44,433 bases of DNA from an uncultured Flavobacteriales bacterium (GTDB lineage Bacteria > Bacteroidota > Bacteroidia > Flavobacteriales_E > Vicingaceae), in assembly GCA_913056345.1 (NCBI GenBank), contig CAJXMH010000024.1, positions 1-44,433 on the forward strand. Direction: 5' to 3'. The position numbers and the translations under genes are program-made. Numbering within the stretch: the stretch's first letter is position 1; every line of letters begins with the position of its first letter. The notes beneath the pieces are model-generated. The model worked only from the letters and a program-made list of their open reading frames with translations, ran no database searches and was not told the DNA's origin. Below are positions 25,855-33,878 of the stretch, piece after piece.

Positions 25855-26637
25855 CTATTGTTGGTTCTCTTCTCTGGTAAAAATTGGCTTTGCTTCGCTA
25901 CTTAGTTCATGATTATACCGATACCCCTCCAAGTCAAAGGCTTGCAGGTCAGAGATATTTTCTATTTTATTTTGAATCATGAAGCGGCTCATCAATCCCC
26001 TTGCTTTTTTGGCATAGAATGAAATGATCTTATACTTCCCATTTTTAGCATCTTTAAATTCAGGACTAATTATTTTAGCTTTCAATAACTTCGGTTTAAC
26101 TGACTTAAAATACTCATTCGAAGCCAAGTTGATCACATATTCAGTGTTCTGTTCTTCGATCCATTGATTCAACTGGGCGGTAATCTTCTCCCCCCAAAAG
26201 GCATAAAGGCTATCAGCCTGCTTGATCTTTAACTTAGTACCCATTTCAAGCCGATAAGCTTCAATTACGTCCATAGGCTTTAAAATACCATACAATCCTG
26301 ATAGGATACCGAGCTTATTTTGAGCATATTGCAAGTCCTCTAAATTCAAGGTGTAAGCATCTAATCCTTTGTAAACATCTCCTGTAAAAGCGAATACTGC
26401 CTGCCTTGATTGCGCACTTAATTCCTCTTTCGCTTGCCAATTTTGAAAGCGCTCTACATTTAACTGACTTAACTTTTCGCTGATGGACATCAAACTCTGC
26501 AATTCAGCTTGTTTAACCTCCTTCATTCGATCTGCTAACAATTTACTTTCTTGCAAAAGTGAGGGTGAGCTAAACTTTTCTGTTGGCAATTCACTCTTGA
26601 AGTCAAGTGACTTAGCAGGAGATAATAGATGAATCAT
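25855..26637 (-). CDS. yaaA: Peroxide stress protein YaaA
   Basis: A 260-residue member of the DUF328/YaaA family, which in E. coli limits intracellular iron and DNA damage during hydrogen peroxide stress and binds DNA. The family signature is at the start (MIHLLSPAKSLDF), with further conserved blocks AFTGDVYKGLDAY, LSGLYGILKPMDVIEAYRLEMG, LASNEYFKSV and YAKKARGLMSRFMI. The length is normal. It is first in the operon with DUF2452 and apbE. A CAACTTTG element 20 nt before the start (one mismatch to TAnnTTTG), with a TTG 16 nt further upstream, could be its promoter. Confidence 0.94.
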   Translation of the reverse strand: MIHLLSPAKSLDFKSELPTEKFSSPSLLQESKLLADRMKEVKQAELQSLMSISEKLSQLNVERFQNWQAKEELSAQSRQAVFAFTGDVYKGLDAYTLNLEDLQYAQNKLGILSGLYGILKPMDVIEAYRLEMGTKLKIKQADSLYAFWGEKITAQLNQWIEEQNTEYVINLASNEYFKSVKPKLLKAKIISPEFKDAKNGKYKIISFYAKKARGLMSRFMIQNKIENISDLQAFDLEGYRYNHELSSEAKPIFTREENQQ

Positions 26638-26688
26638 GCGTACTTTTTTTTGAGAAACAAAGTTGAAAAGAATAATGTTTGCAAAATC

Positions 26689-26717
26689 AAAAAAGGGAAG
26701 TTATTCCTACCTCCCTT
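26689..26717 (-). terminator. Probable terminator of the DUF2911 gene
   Basis: Read on the minus strand, AAGGGA (26717-26712) pairs with TCCCTT (26698-26693) around a 13-nt loop and is followed by a T-run to 26689. It lies about 20 nt after the DUF2911 stop codon. Confidence 0.6.
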
Positions 26718-26736
26718 CTTTAAGATTGCGTTTCAA

Positions 26737-27576
26737 TTACTTCTTACTCCATTCTGCAATGTTCGCCTCATTCATCTTAATGTATGGCTGGTAATTGGCT
26801 TCATTAGCAAGTTCTAATGAGCGCTTTGCAGTTTTGATCGCTTCTTTATGGTTTTCCATAGCTGCTTGTATTCTGGAAAGCGTATAAACATTCCAAAATT
26901 TCTCTGCAATCGCTACAGATTTCTCAGACCAGGCTAAAGCTTGCTCCAAATCACCATTGTGCTCTAAGTAATAACGTGCAGAACTATTGTATACTCCGTA
27001 TGCTCCCTCGATCTCATTGATCTTGGCTTTTATGTTATCCATTGCCTGCTTTTGAGCATCTACCTTAATTGGGATCGACCAACTCATGTTGTCCCAAGCA
27101 AAAGTCCACAAGGCCATATCTTCTTTAACATTGTCAAAGGAGAAGGTCATGGTCTCTACTTTTCTTTCAAGCTTTTTAGCTTTCACCTCAACCGTTAATA
27201 CATCATTATCAGGCTCATGAGAATTTTCAGTTACCTGAAGGTCAGAATTGAGCATTACTTCCCACATCTCTTTTCCGGGTACGCTAACCACCGAATAGGT
27301 GCCTGCTTCTACCTTTTGTCCCATGATTTTAACGTCTGTGCTAAAAGTAATTTTAGTGGCAGCGTTCGCTCCGGTTCTCCACACTTGACCAAAAGGCTCT
27401 AGTCCGCCAAAAACTTCTCTGTCTTTTACACCTGGTCGTGAATACTCGATCTTCACGTCGGTTAGACCAATTCGTTGCATTACCTCACTGTAAGGACTTG
27501 GAACAGGAAGTTCTTGAGCTTGAACGAAACAAGCAATACTAAAGATTAAAACTAGGGTAGTTGTAACTTTTTTCAT
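26737..27576 (-). CDS. DUF2911 domain secreted protein with C-terminal TPR-like helices
   Basis: A 279-residue protein with a signal peptide (MKKVTTTLVLIFSIACFVQA, cleaved before QE). The DUF2911 block is clear: VKIEYSRPGVKDREVFG, PFGQVWRTGANAATKITFS and GTYSVVSVPGKEMWEVML. The last third (about 180-279) is helical with A-W-x-x-K-x-V-A-I-type TPR character (ALAWSEKSVAIAEKFWNVY, then KEAIKTAKRSLELA). The family is common in Bacteroidota and its function is unknown; periplasmic location is inferred. It stands 54 nt downstream of rsmG but has its own terminator. Confidence 0.87.
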   Translation of the reverse strand: MKKVTTTLVLIFSIACFVQAQELPVPSPYSEVMQRIGLTDVKIEYSRPGVKDREVFGGLEPFGQVWRTGANAATKITFSTDVKIMGQKVEAGTYSVVSVPGKEMWEVMLNSDLQVTENSHEPDNDVLTVEVKAKKLERKVETMTFSFDNVKEDMALWTFAWDNMSWSIPIKVDAQKQAMDNIKAKINEIEGAYGVYNSSARYYLEHNGDLEQALAWSEKSVAIAEKFWNVYTLSRIQAAMENHKEAIKTAKRSLELANEANYQPYIKMNEANIAEWSKK

Positions 27577-27630
27577 GATTTGATTTGTTTTGGATTTGAT
27601 TTAAAGAGACAATTAAAATTGATTTTAGTT

Positions 27631-28242
27631 TTATTTTTTCAAGTGAACAAGCTTTTTAGTTTCAAAAAAGTCCTCTTCATAATAATCTGATAATCGATAA
27701 ATGGTGTAAGGTCGTTTCAAAACGGAAAACTCCTTCTTTAGCTCTCCTCCTTTCAAAAAGATCATACCGCTAGCCTCTTGATTCCATTTTACTTTCTGCT
27801 CAACCCACGGAACAAAGCGCTCGGCTCGAGTTACTGCTCTGCTTACCACATAGTCAAACTTACCTTTGGTTTCCTCTGCCCTTTGGTGAGCAGCTGAAAC
27901 ATTTTTTAAGCCTAAGGCATCCGCTACCTCTCTCACCACTTTAACCTTTTTCCCAATTGAATCGATCAGTGTAAATTCTACTTCTGGATAATAAATGGCA
28001 AGTGGAATTCCAGGAAAACCTCCACCTGTACCAACATCTAAAATACGAGAGCCCGCATCAAAATCGAACAACTTAGCAATGCCTAAAGAATGTAAAAGGT
28101 GGTGTTGCTCAAAGGCATCCATATCCTTTCGGGAGATCACATTGATCTTTTGATTCCATGTTTGATAGAGTTCTGCAAGACTCTCTAATTGAGCAAGTCG
28201 TGTTTCGTCTAAGGAAGAGAAATAATGACGCAGCAACTCCAT
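27631..28242 (-). CDS. rsmG: 16S rRNA (guanine527-N7)-methyltransferase RsmG
   Basis: A 203-residue SAM-dependent enzyme that methylates N7 of G527 in the 530 loop of 16S rRNA; loss gives low-level streptomycin resistance in several bacteria. Motif I is ILDVGTGGGFPGIPLAI (about 67-83), followed by LIDSIGKKVKVV and DYVVSRAVTRAE. It begins immediately after the sigma factor stop codon with no intervening base, so the two are translationally linked. In many genomes rsmG sits by mnmG; not here. Confidence 0.96.
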   Translation of the reverse strand: MELLRHYFSSLDETRLAQLESLAELYQTWNQKINVISRKDMDAFEQHHLLHSLGIAKLFDFDAGSRILDVGTGGGFPGIPLAIYYPEVEFTLIDSIGKKVKVVREVADALGLKNVSAAHQRAEETKGKFDYVVSRAVTRAERFVPWVEQKVKWNQEASGMIFLKGGELKKEFSVLKRPYTIYRLSDYYEEDFFETKKLVHLKK

Positions 28243-28848
28243 TTAGATCGACTTCTTACTTTTCTTAATCATAGTCGCAAGTAGGGCGCGTGCACGAAAC
28301 AGCTGAGCCTTAACTGTACCTAGTGGAATATCGCGCTCTTCTGAAATTTCATCGTAGGAAAGTTCTTTGAAGTACCTTAAGCGCACTAGGCTTTGGTAAG
28401 GTTCGTCTAGTTTGTCAACTAGTTTACGCATTAAGGTGATCTTCTGCTTTTCTATGATCCGCTCTTCTGGATCCTTCGTCTTTGCCTCCACCTGTACGCC
28501 AGGCTTCTCGCTAATTCCATCATCCATGGTTTCATCGATTGAAGTTGTCTTAAGCCTCTTCTTTCGAATAAAATCAATGCTGTGGTTTGTTGCAATGCGA
28601 AACAGCCAAGTGCTGAAGGCATACTTTGGTGAATACTGGTCTAGTTTCCCAAAGGCCTTCTCAAAAGTTTCAATGGCTAAATCTTCAGCATCGCTCTGAT
28701 TCTTCACCATTTTTAAAATCAAGTAATAAATGGTTTCGCGGTAACGAGCCATAATCGATGAATAAGCACTTTCATCACCTTTTCTGGCAAGTTCTACTAG
28801 TGCAATATCTTGCTGCGCTTTATCTGAAAAATTCCGACCTACTTCCAT
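28243..28848 (-). CDS. ECF-type RNA polymerase sigma factor
   Basis: A 201-residue group 4 sigma factor. Region 2 includes YYLILKMVKNQSDAEDLAIE, FSTWLFRIATNHSIDFIR and the following KKRLK; region 4 has LRYFKELSYDEISEERDIPL and GTVKAQLFRARALL. An acidic linker (DETMDDGISEKPGVQVE) joins them. The frame extends upstream to 28926, but the ATG at 28848 (MEVGRNF) fits family length and overlaps the glycosyltransferase gene by only 10 bp. No anti-sigma factor gene is adjacent, so control is unclear. The target promoters cannot be inferred. Confidence 0.92.
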   Translation of the reverse strand: MEVGRNFSDKAQQDIALVELARKGDESAYSSIMARYRETIYYLILKMVKNQSDAEDLAIETFEKAFGKLDQYSPKYAFSTWLFRIATNHSIDFIRKKRLKTTSIDETMDDGISEKPGVQVEAKTKDPEERIIEKQKITLMRKLVDKLDEPYQSLVRLRYFKELSYDEISEERDIPLGTVKAQLFRARALLATMIKKSKKSI

Positions 28849-29957
28849 TTCTTTACCTTCCAAACTAAAGTGGATAAGGATACTAAACTGATCCAATGTA
28901 AATAAAAGAATTCTAAAAATAACCAAATCGGAACTAAGTCTTCATCTCCCAACCTTTTAGCTATCTTTTTTACTTTCATGAGCTGCATAAACTGTACAAA
29001 GCCAAATATGAGCACTGCACCTACCGGGAAATACCACAAATGCAACAGCACGATGAGTAACCACCAGGAATTGATCCTTGACGCCCCTAGCACCACCAAA
29101 CGAAGTTGATCTATAAAACGGTAGTACTTACCTGCTTGTAGTTGCCTTCTTTTCTTATTAAAATAAGCAGTCCACTTTACCTCTCCATCTGAAAAGGTGT
29201 GGGTTTTCTTATCGATCAGTAAACCAACAGAGTTCACATTAGCCAATTGATTAACGACAAGGTCATCATCTCCGCTTTTAATGCGTTTCCCAAACAAGGG
29301 CTTATAGTTTTTTAAAATACTTTTTTGATAGGCCAAATTCCTACCTACTCCCATGTAAGGATTACCTGCTCTAGCAAAAGAAAAATAATGCACTGCCGTT
29401 TGCAAGGCGTCAAACCGTTCAAACAAATTCAAAAAGCTAGAACGTTTAAAAAATCGCCCATGCCCCAAGACAATTTTATACCGGCTAAGCTTCGTGGCTA
29501 CTTTTATAAGCCATTCTTTAGAAGCAGGCTTGCAGTCAGCATCTATAAAAACCAAATGCTCATAGCGTGCCTGTTCTACCCCCATTTCGATGGCTGCCTT
29601 CTTACCTGCCTTTTCTTCACCTAAATTTAAGATGCGCAACCGTGGCTCCGTTTCAGCCATTTTCTCCAATAGAGCTTGAGAGTCATCATCTGAGTGATCG
29701 TTGACCACAATGAGCTCAAAACGACGGTAAGTTTGATCAAAGATGATGGGTAGGTAGGCAGCTAGATTCTCTCGCTCATTTTTAGCAGCCATGATGATGG
29801 ATAAAGGCTGAAGCTCCGCAATTTGCTTGGGACTAAGCTGCTTTTCGCGGTAACGCGATAAAGGTTGGTAATAGAATAGAATAAAATAGAGGTGCGCGAT
29901 ATTAGCCGCTACGAAGGCGAGAAAAATTAAAGTCTCTGGCTCATAATTCATGTTCAT
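28839..29957 (-). CDS. Membrane-bound family 2 glycosyltransferase
   Basis: A 372-residue protein with an N-terminal transmembrane segment (about 8-28), a GT2 catalytic domain and C-terminal membrane segments (about 288-370). GT2 features visible are IIMAAKNERENL, VVNDHSDDD, the DxD-type FIDADCKP, and a later GDDDLVVNQL in place of the usual ED motif; the processive-type Q/RxxRW appears as KKRRQLQAGKYY. The donor and acceptor are unknown, but envelope polysaccharide or glycolipid synthesis is likely. It is the first gene of an operon with the sigma factor and rsmG. M1 (29957) and M3 (29951) are both possible starts. Confidence 0.87.
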   Translation of the reverse strand: MNMNYEPETLIFLAFVAANIAHLYFILFYYQPLSRYREKQLSPKQIAELQPLSIIMAAKNERENLAAYLPIIFDQTYRRFELIVVNDHSDDDSQALLEKMAETEPRLRILNLGEEKAGKKAAIEMGVEQARYEHLVFIDADCKPASKEWLIKVATKLSRYKIVLGHGRFFKRSSFLNLFERFDALQTAVHYFSFARAGNPYMGVGRNLAYQKSILKNYKPLFGKRIKSGDDDLVVNQLANVNSVGLLIDKKTHTFSDGEVKWTAYFNKKRRQLQAGKYYRFIDQLRLVVLGASRINSWWLLIVLLHLWYFPVGAVLIFGFVQFMQLMKVKKIAKRLGDEDLVPIWLFLEFFYLHWISLVSLSTLVWKVKKWK

Positions 29958-29978
29958 AAACAGGCTATTGCAGAGCGG

Positions 29979-30006
29979 TAAAGATAGACAGAGTTTTAGA
30001 AGTCAA
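29979..30006 (-). promoter_or_regulatory. Promoter of the glycosyltransferase-sigma-rsmG operon
   Basis: On the minus strand a TTG (30004-30006) is 17 nt from TATCTTTA (29979-29986, one mismatch to TAnnTTTG). The element ends 21 nt before the ATG at 29957. Confidence 0.5.
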
Positions 30007-30010
30007 TCCG

Positions 30011-30018
30011 TACTTTTG
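30011..30018 (+). promoter_or_regulatory. -7 promoter element (TACTTTTG) for tgt
   Basis: A perfect TAnnTTTG 25 nt before the tgt ATG at 30044, in the 86-nt divergent gap with the glycosyltransferase operon. No -33 TTG is visible. Confidence 0.5.
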
Positions 30019-30043
30019 GCAATCTTTTAAGAAGAAGTATTTT

Positions 30044-31174
30044 ATGAAGTTCGAACTGCAAAATGAGGATACGGAAAGTAAGGCTAGGGCCGGTCAGATC
30101 ACCACTGATCATGGAACCATAGAAACCCCGATCTTTATGCCTGTTGGTACGGCAGGAACCGTAAAAGGTATCCACCAAAAAGAGCTAGAAGAAGACATTC
30201 AAGCTCAAATCATTCTAGGCAATACCTATCACCTTTTTTTAAGACCCGGACTTGATATTCTTGAAGCTGCAGGAGGCATTCATGGGTTTAATCATTGGAA
30301 AAGACCCATATTAACCGATAGTGGCGGCTATCAGGTATATTCATTAGCCCACAAAAGAAAGATAAGCGAAGAGGGGGTGCAATTTGCTTCTCATATTGAC
30401 GGTAGCAAGCATTTGTTTACGCCTGAAAAAGTGATGGATATTCAGCGGAGCATCGGGGCAGATATAATGATGGCCTTTGATGAATGTACCCCATATCCAT
30501 GCGATTACAATTACGCTAAATCCAGCATGGAAATGACCCACCGCTGGTTAAACCGTTGCATAAAGCGCTTTGATGATACCGCAGACCGTTATGGCTACAG
30601 CCAAAGCTTGTTTCCCATTGTGCAAGGGAGCACCTATAAGGATTTACGCATTCAATCGGCTGAAACCATTGCAGCAGCAGATCGAGAGGGCAACGCCATT
30701 GGAGGCCTTTCAGTGGGCGAACCCGCTGAAGAGATGTACGCCATGTGCGAAGTTGTTTGTGACATCCTACCAAAAGAAAAACCTCGCTACCTCATGGGTG
30801 TAGGAACACCGGTAAATATTTTGGAGAACATAGCCCTAGGGGTAGACATGTTTGACTGCGTTATGCCTACGCGGAACGGCAGAAATGGAATGCTTTTCAC
30901 CAAAGAAGGTATTTTGAACATGCGCAATGAAAAATGGAAGAACGACCATTCGCCTATTGATAAGGCGGGTGATAGCTACGTTGATCAATTATACAGTAAA
31001 GCCTATTTAAGGCACCTTTTGGTTTCTAAAGAAATGCTTGGAGCACAAATTGCGAGCTTACACAATTTGGCCTTCTATTTGTGGTTAGTGAAAGAGGCGC
31101 GGGTTCAAATTCAAAAGGGTACTTTTACCCCTTGGAAAAACCGCATGGTTAAACAGCTCGCGCAGCGGTTATAG
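30044..31174 (+). CDS. tgt: Queuine/preQ1 tRNA-guanine transglycosylase (Tgt)
   Basis: A 376-residue enzyme that exchanges guanine-34 for preQ1 in tRNAs with GUN anticodons. Visible features are LGNTYHLFLRPG (58-69), TDSGGYQVYSL (91-101, with the active-site Asp92), PIVQGSTYKDLR (191-202) and DMFDCVMPTRN (268-278), which holds the catalytic Asp. The zinc site of studied enzymes (CxCxxC plus a His) is altered: the three cysteine positions align with Gly309, Ser311 and Asp314, while the His survives in SLHN (His340). I recall similar losses in other Bacteroidota Tgt proteins. It is co-transcribed with the LptF/G permease one base downstream. Confidence 0.96.
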   Translation: MKFELQNEDTESKARAGQITTDHGTIETPIFMPVGTAGTVKGIHQKELEEDIQAQIILGNTYHLFLRPGLDILEAAGGIHGFNHWKRPILTDSGGYQVYSLAHKRKISEEGVQFASHIDGSKHLFTPEKVMDIQRSIGADIMMAFDECTPYPCDYNYAKSSMEMTHRWLNRCIKRFDDTADRYGYSQSLFPIVQGSTYKDLRIQSAETIAAADREGNAIGGLSVGEPAEEMYAMCEVVCDILPKEKPRYLMGVGTPVNILENIALGVDMFDCVMPTRNGRNGMLFTKEGILNMRNEKWKNDHSPIDKAGDSYVDQLYSKAYLRHLLVSKEMLGAQIASLHNLAFYLWLVKEARVQIQKGTFTPWKNRMVKQLAQRL

Positions 31175-31175
31175 C

Positions 31176-32255
31176 ATGAAAAAAATTGATCTCTATATCA
31201 TCAAAAAGTTCTTGGGAACTTTTTTCTTTTCTATTGCGCTCATCATTGCCATTTCCATTGTTTTTGACTTCTCGGAAAATGTTGATGAGTTCATTGAAAA
31301 GAAAGCACCAACAGAGGCCATCATTTTTGATTACTACCTCAACTTCATTCCTCATTTTGCAAACTTATTCAGTCCACTTTTTATCTTTATCTCTGTGATC
31401 TTTTTCACCTCTAAAATGGCGAGCAATACAGAGATCATTGCCATACTAGCAAGTGGAGTATCATTTAATCGATTACTACGCCCCTATTTTATCGCCAGCC
31501 TTTTTTTGGGCATACTCTCCTATTACCTCAATAACTTTTTAATTCCTGAAAGCAACAAAGAACGAATTGAATTTCGCTATACCTACATTAAAAACCCCAT
31601 CAGGAACAAAGACCGCAACATACACTTAAAGCTTAATTCCAATAGCTACGCCTACATGGAAAGCTACAATGCAAGCCGCGATATTGGTAGCAAATTTTCT
31701 CTAGAGCGTTTTGACGATGAAGGCAAACTGCGATACAAGCTCTTGGCAGATTTTGTTAGGTGGGACAGTTCAAAAAATAAGTGGACCATTCAGAATTATT
31801 ACGAAAGACACATCTACGATGATCACGAAGACATTAAGCGTGGTTACACCTTGGACACGACCCTTCAAATGAAAGTCAAAGATTTTGAGCGTTGGGGTGA
31901 AGAAAAAGAAATGTTGAATTATTGGGAGTTGAACGCCAAAATTGCTGAAGAAGAGTTTCAGGGAGATCGGCATGCGGTCATTTTCAAGATCGAAAAGTAC
32001 AAACGGCAAGCTTTTCCATTTGCTAGCGTTGTCTTAACCTTTATTGGAGTGGCCATTGCCTCGCGTAGGGTTAGAGGAGGTATTGGTTTGCACTTAGCCT
32101 TTGGACTTGGTTTGAGCTTTACCTACATTTTGTTCATGAAAGTTTCTCAAACCTTTTCTACCAATGGTTCACTTGACCCTATGATCGCCATGTGGATTCC
32201 AAATGTCGTTTTTGGCTTTATTGCACTCTATTTACTGCGGAAAGCGCCAAAGTAG
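31176..32255 (+). CDS. LptF/LptG-family permease (YjgP/YjgQ)
   Basis: A 359-residue inner-membrane protein. LptF and LptG form the membrane part of the LptB2FG ABC complex that extracts lipopolysaccharide and starts its passage to the outer membrane. The typical six-segment layout is visible: three segments in the first 130 residues, a periplasmic beta-rich domain (about 140-270), then three in the last 95. Family blocks include MKKIDLYIIKKFLGTFFFSI, ASNTEIIAILASGVSF and NFLIPESNKER. Which of F or G it is cannot be decided. It follows tgt by one base and faces the ArnT-like gene with a 2-nt gap. Confidence 0.9.
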   Translation: MKKIDLYIIKKFLGTFFFSIALIIAISIVFDFSENVDEFIEKKAPTEAIIFDYYLNFIPHFANLFSPLFIFISVIFFTSKMASNTEIIAILASGVSFNRLLRPYFIASLFLGILSYYLNNFLIPESNKERIEFRYTYIKNPIRNKDRNIHLKLNSNSYAYMESYNASRDIGSKFSLERFDDEGKLRYKLLADFVRWDSSKNKWTIQNYYERHIYDDHEDIKRGYTLDTTLQMKVKDFERWGEEKEMLNYWELNAKIAEEEFQGDRHAVIFKIEKYKRQAFPFASVVLTFIGVAIASRRVRGGIGLHLAFGLGLSFTYILFMKVSQTFSTNGSLDPMIAMWIPNVVFGFIALYLLRKAPK

Positions 32256-32257
32256 TA

Positions 32258-33874
32258 TTAAGGAGCAGGAGCCTCTAAGTAATAGACATTCAGCTTCCAA
32301 GAAACCTCATTTGGGAAAAAGTCAAAGGTTCCTAACTGCTCCACCCGAGCATTCGATAAAGCCTTCTTCTGCACATCAGCTAAACCTTCTTGAAGAGAAG
32401 CATAAACAAAGGGATATTCAGCAGGCTCCTTGAATAATTGCTCGCTTGGCCGTTGTATAGCCTTGCCAATAAGCCAAACCACTCTAGGGTCTGCTTGCTC
32501 ATAATACATGTAAACGGTTTCCTGCTCAATGCGCGGATCATGTCGAATCGAATCAAGGCTGACCCGATCGTAATTATCGTAACTCCATTCGGTTGATTGA
32601 GGCAGCACTCCTACACAAAATACAAGCACTAAGCCAAGGGTAACAAAAAAGGAGCCACTAAGGCTATTCTTCTTCCAAGACCACAAACCAACAAATCCAA
32701 GCAAGGAAATTAAAAAGAGCGCTATTAAAGTGAGCGTATCGTAAGGATAAACATCTTGAATGAGCAGTATAAATGGAGCAAGTAGTGCAATTGGATACAC
32801 TAAAAAAGTGTGTATGCCCATTACTAAACGATCTAGTTTACTTAAGGAAGCCTGCTTCATCTTTACGTAAATGCCGTTTAACAAATAGGCTACCATCAGC
32901 GCCATGGGAACTAGCATTGGAAGCAAATAGCGTTCTTTCTTGGTTGGTACAACAGAAAGCAAGATAAAGCTGAATACGATCCAAAGTAATATAAAGCGGT
33001 ATTGCTTAGCATTTTGATCGATTCGGGGCTTGGCATAGCGGTAAAAGAAACTGGCAAGCAAGAAGATCACCCATATACCGATGTATAAAAAGAAATGCAG
33101 GTAAAAATAAAAAGGCCTTACGTGGCGTCCGCCCCATGCAGTAAGCTCCTTATTGATCACATGCTCAGAAACCTCAGGCTGATTAAAAGTTACTCCCAGA
33201 CGCCAAGAAAAGCCCAAAAGCAAACCTACTAACAAGAGCAAAAGGATCTTGTATTTATTTTCTTTCAATTTGGCTCCGTGCTCACTGAAGCCAAAAGCTA
33301 GCACAAAAGGCAACCAAAAAGCATATAAACCTACCGGACCTTTGCTTAAGACTGAGGCAGCCATTAGAATAGTGGAAAAGAACAAGGCTTTTTTACTGTT
33401 CTTTTCAAAGGCTACTAGCATTTGCCATACGCTACCCAATAAAAAAACATGGGGATAGATGTCCCAACTATTGGTTCTTGCTTGTTGAATGATCAATAAA
33501 CTTGTTGCCAAAACACTAGCGCTGATAAAGGGCAGGTATTTAGCACTGCTAATGGTCTGGGTGAAGCGGTACATAAAGTAAACCATTAGCGAGGCAATGA
33601 GGGCGGAAGGAAGCCGCAAGACAAAGAGGCTATCAAAAGAGCCGTAGATCATAGCTGAAATAGCGGTTAACCAGGTAGGTAGGGGCGGTTTCTCTAAGCG
33701 AGGTTCTAAGTTCATGGTGGTAAACCACCAGTTTCCATGTTCAACCATTTCTCTTGCCGAAATAAAGTTTCGACTTTCCATAATGTCGGGAAATCCTGTG
33801 CCTAAATTGACAAAGAAAGCACCAATGCATAATAGGGACAGAATCAGAAATTGTATCCTAGCGTTAAAACTCAT
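32258..33874 (-). CDS. ArnT-like (GT39/GT83) glycosyltransferase
   Basis: A 538-residue integral membrane protein with about a dozen hydrophobic segments. The first periplasmic loop has the GT-C catalytic pattern seen in ArnT and PMT proteins: PDIMESRNFISAREM and LEPRLEKPPLPTWL. Such enzymes take a sugar from a polyprenyl-phosphate carrier and attach it on the periplasmic side; ArnT adds aminoarabinose to lipid A, the Rgt relatives add galacturonate. A soluble C-terminal part (about 435-538) follows. It is the last gene of the GT2, LAB_N, epimerase cassette, 4 nt after the epimerase. The exact sugar and acceptor are unknown. Confidence 0.88.
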   Translation of the reverse strand: MSFNARIQFLILSLLCIGAFFVNLGTGFPDIMESRNFISAREMVEHGNWWFTTMNLEPRLEKPPLPTWLTAISAMIYGSFDSLFVLRLPSALIASLMVYFMYRFTQTISSAKYLPFISASVLATSLLIIQQARTNSWDIYPHVFLLGSVWQMLVAFEKNSKKALFFSTILMAASVLSKGPVGLYAFWLPFVLAFGFSEHGAKLKENKYKILLLLLVGLLLGFSWRLGVTFNQPEVSEHVINKELTAWGGRHVRPFYFYLHFFLYIGIWVIFLLASFFYRYAKPRIDQNAKQYRFILLWIVFSFILLSVVPTKKERYLLPMLVPMALMVAYLLNGIYVKMKQASLSKLDRLVMGIHTFLVYPIALLAPFILLIQDVYPYDTLTLIALFLISLLGFVGLWSWKKNSLSGSFFVTLGLVLVFCVGVLPQSTEWSYDNYDRVSLDSIRHDPRIEQETVYMYYEQADPRVVWLIGKAIQRPSEQLFKEPAEYPFVYASLQEGLADVQKKALSNARVEQLGTFDFFPNEVSWKLNVYYLEAPAP

Positions 33875-33878
33875 TGCA

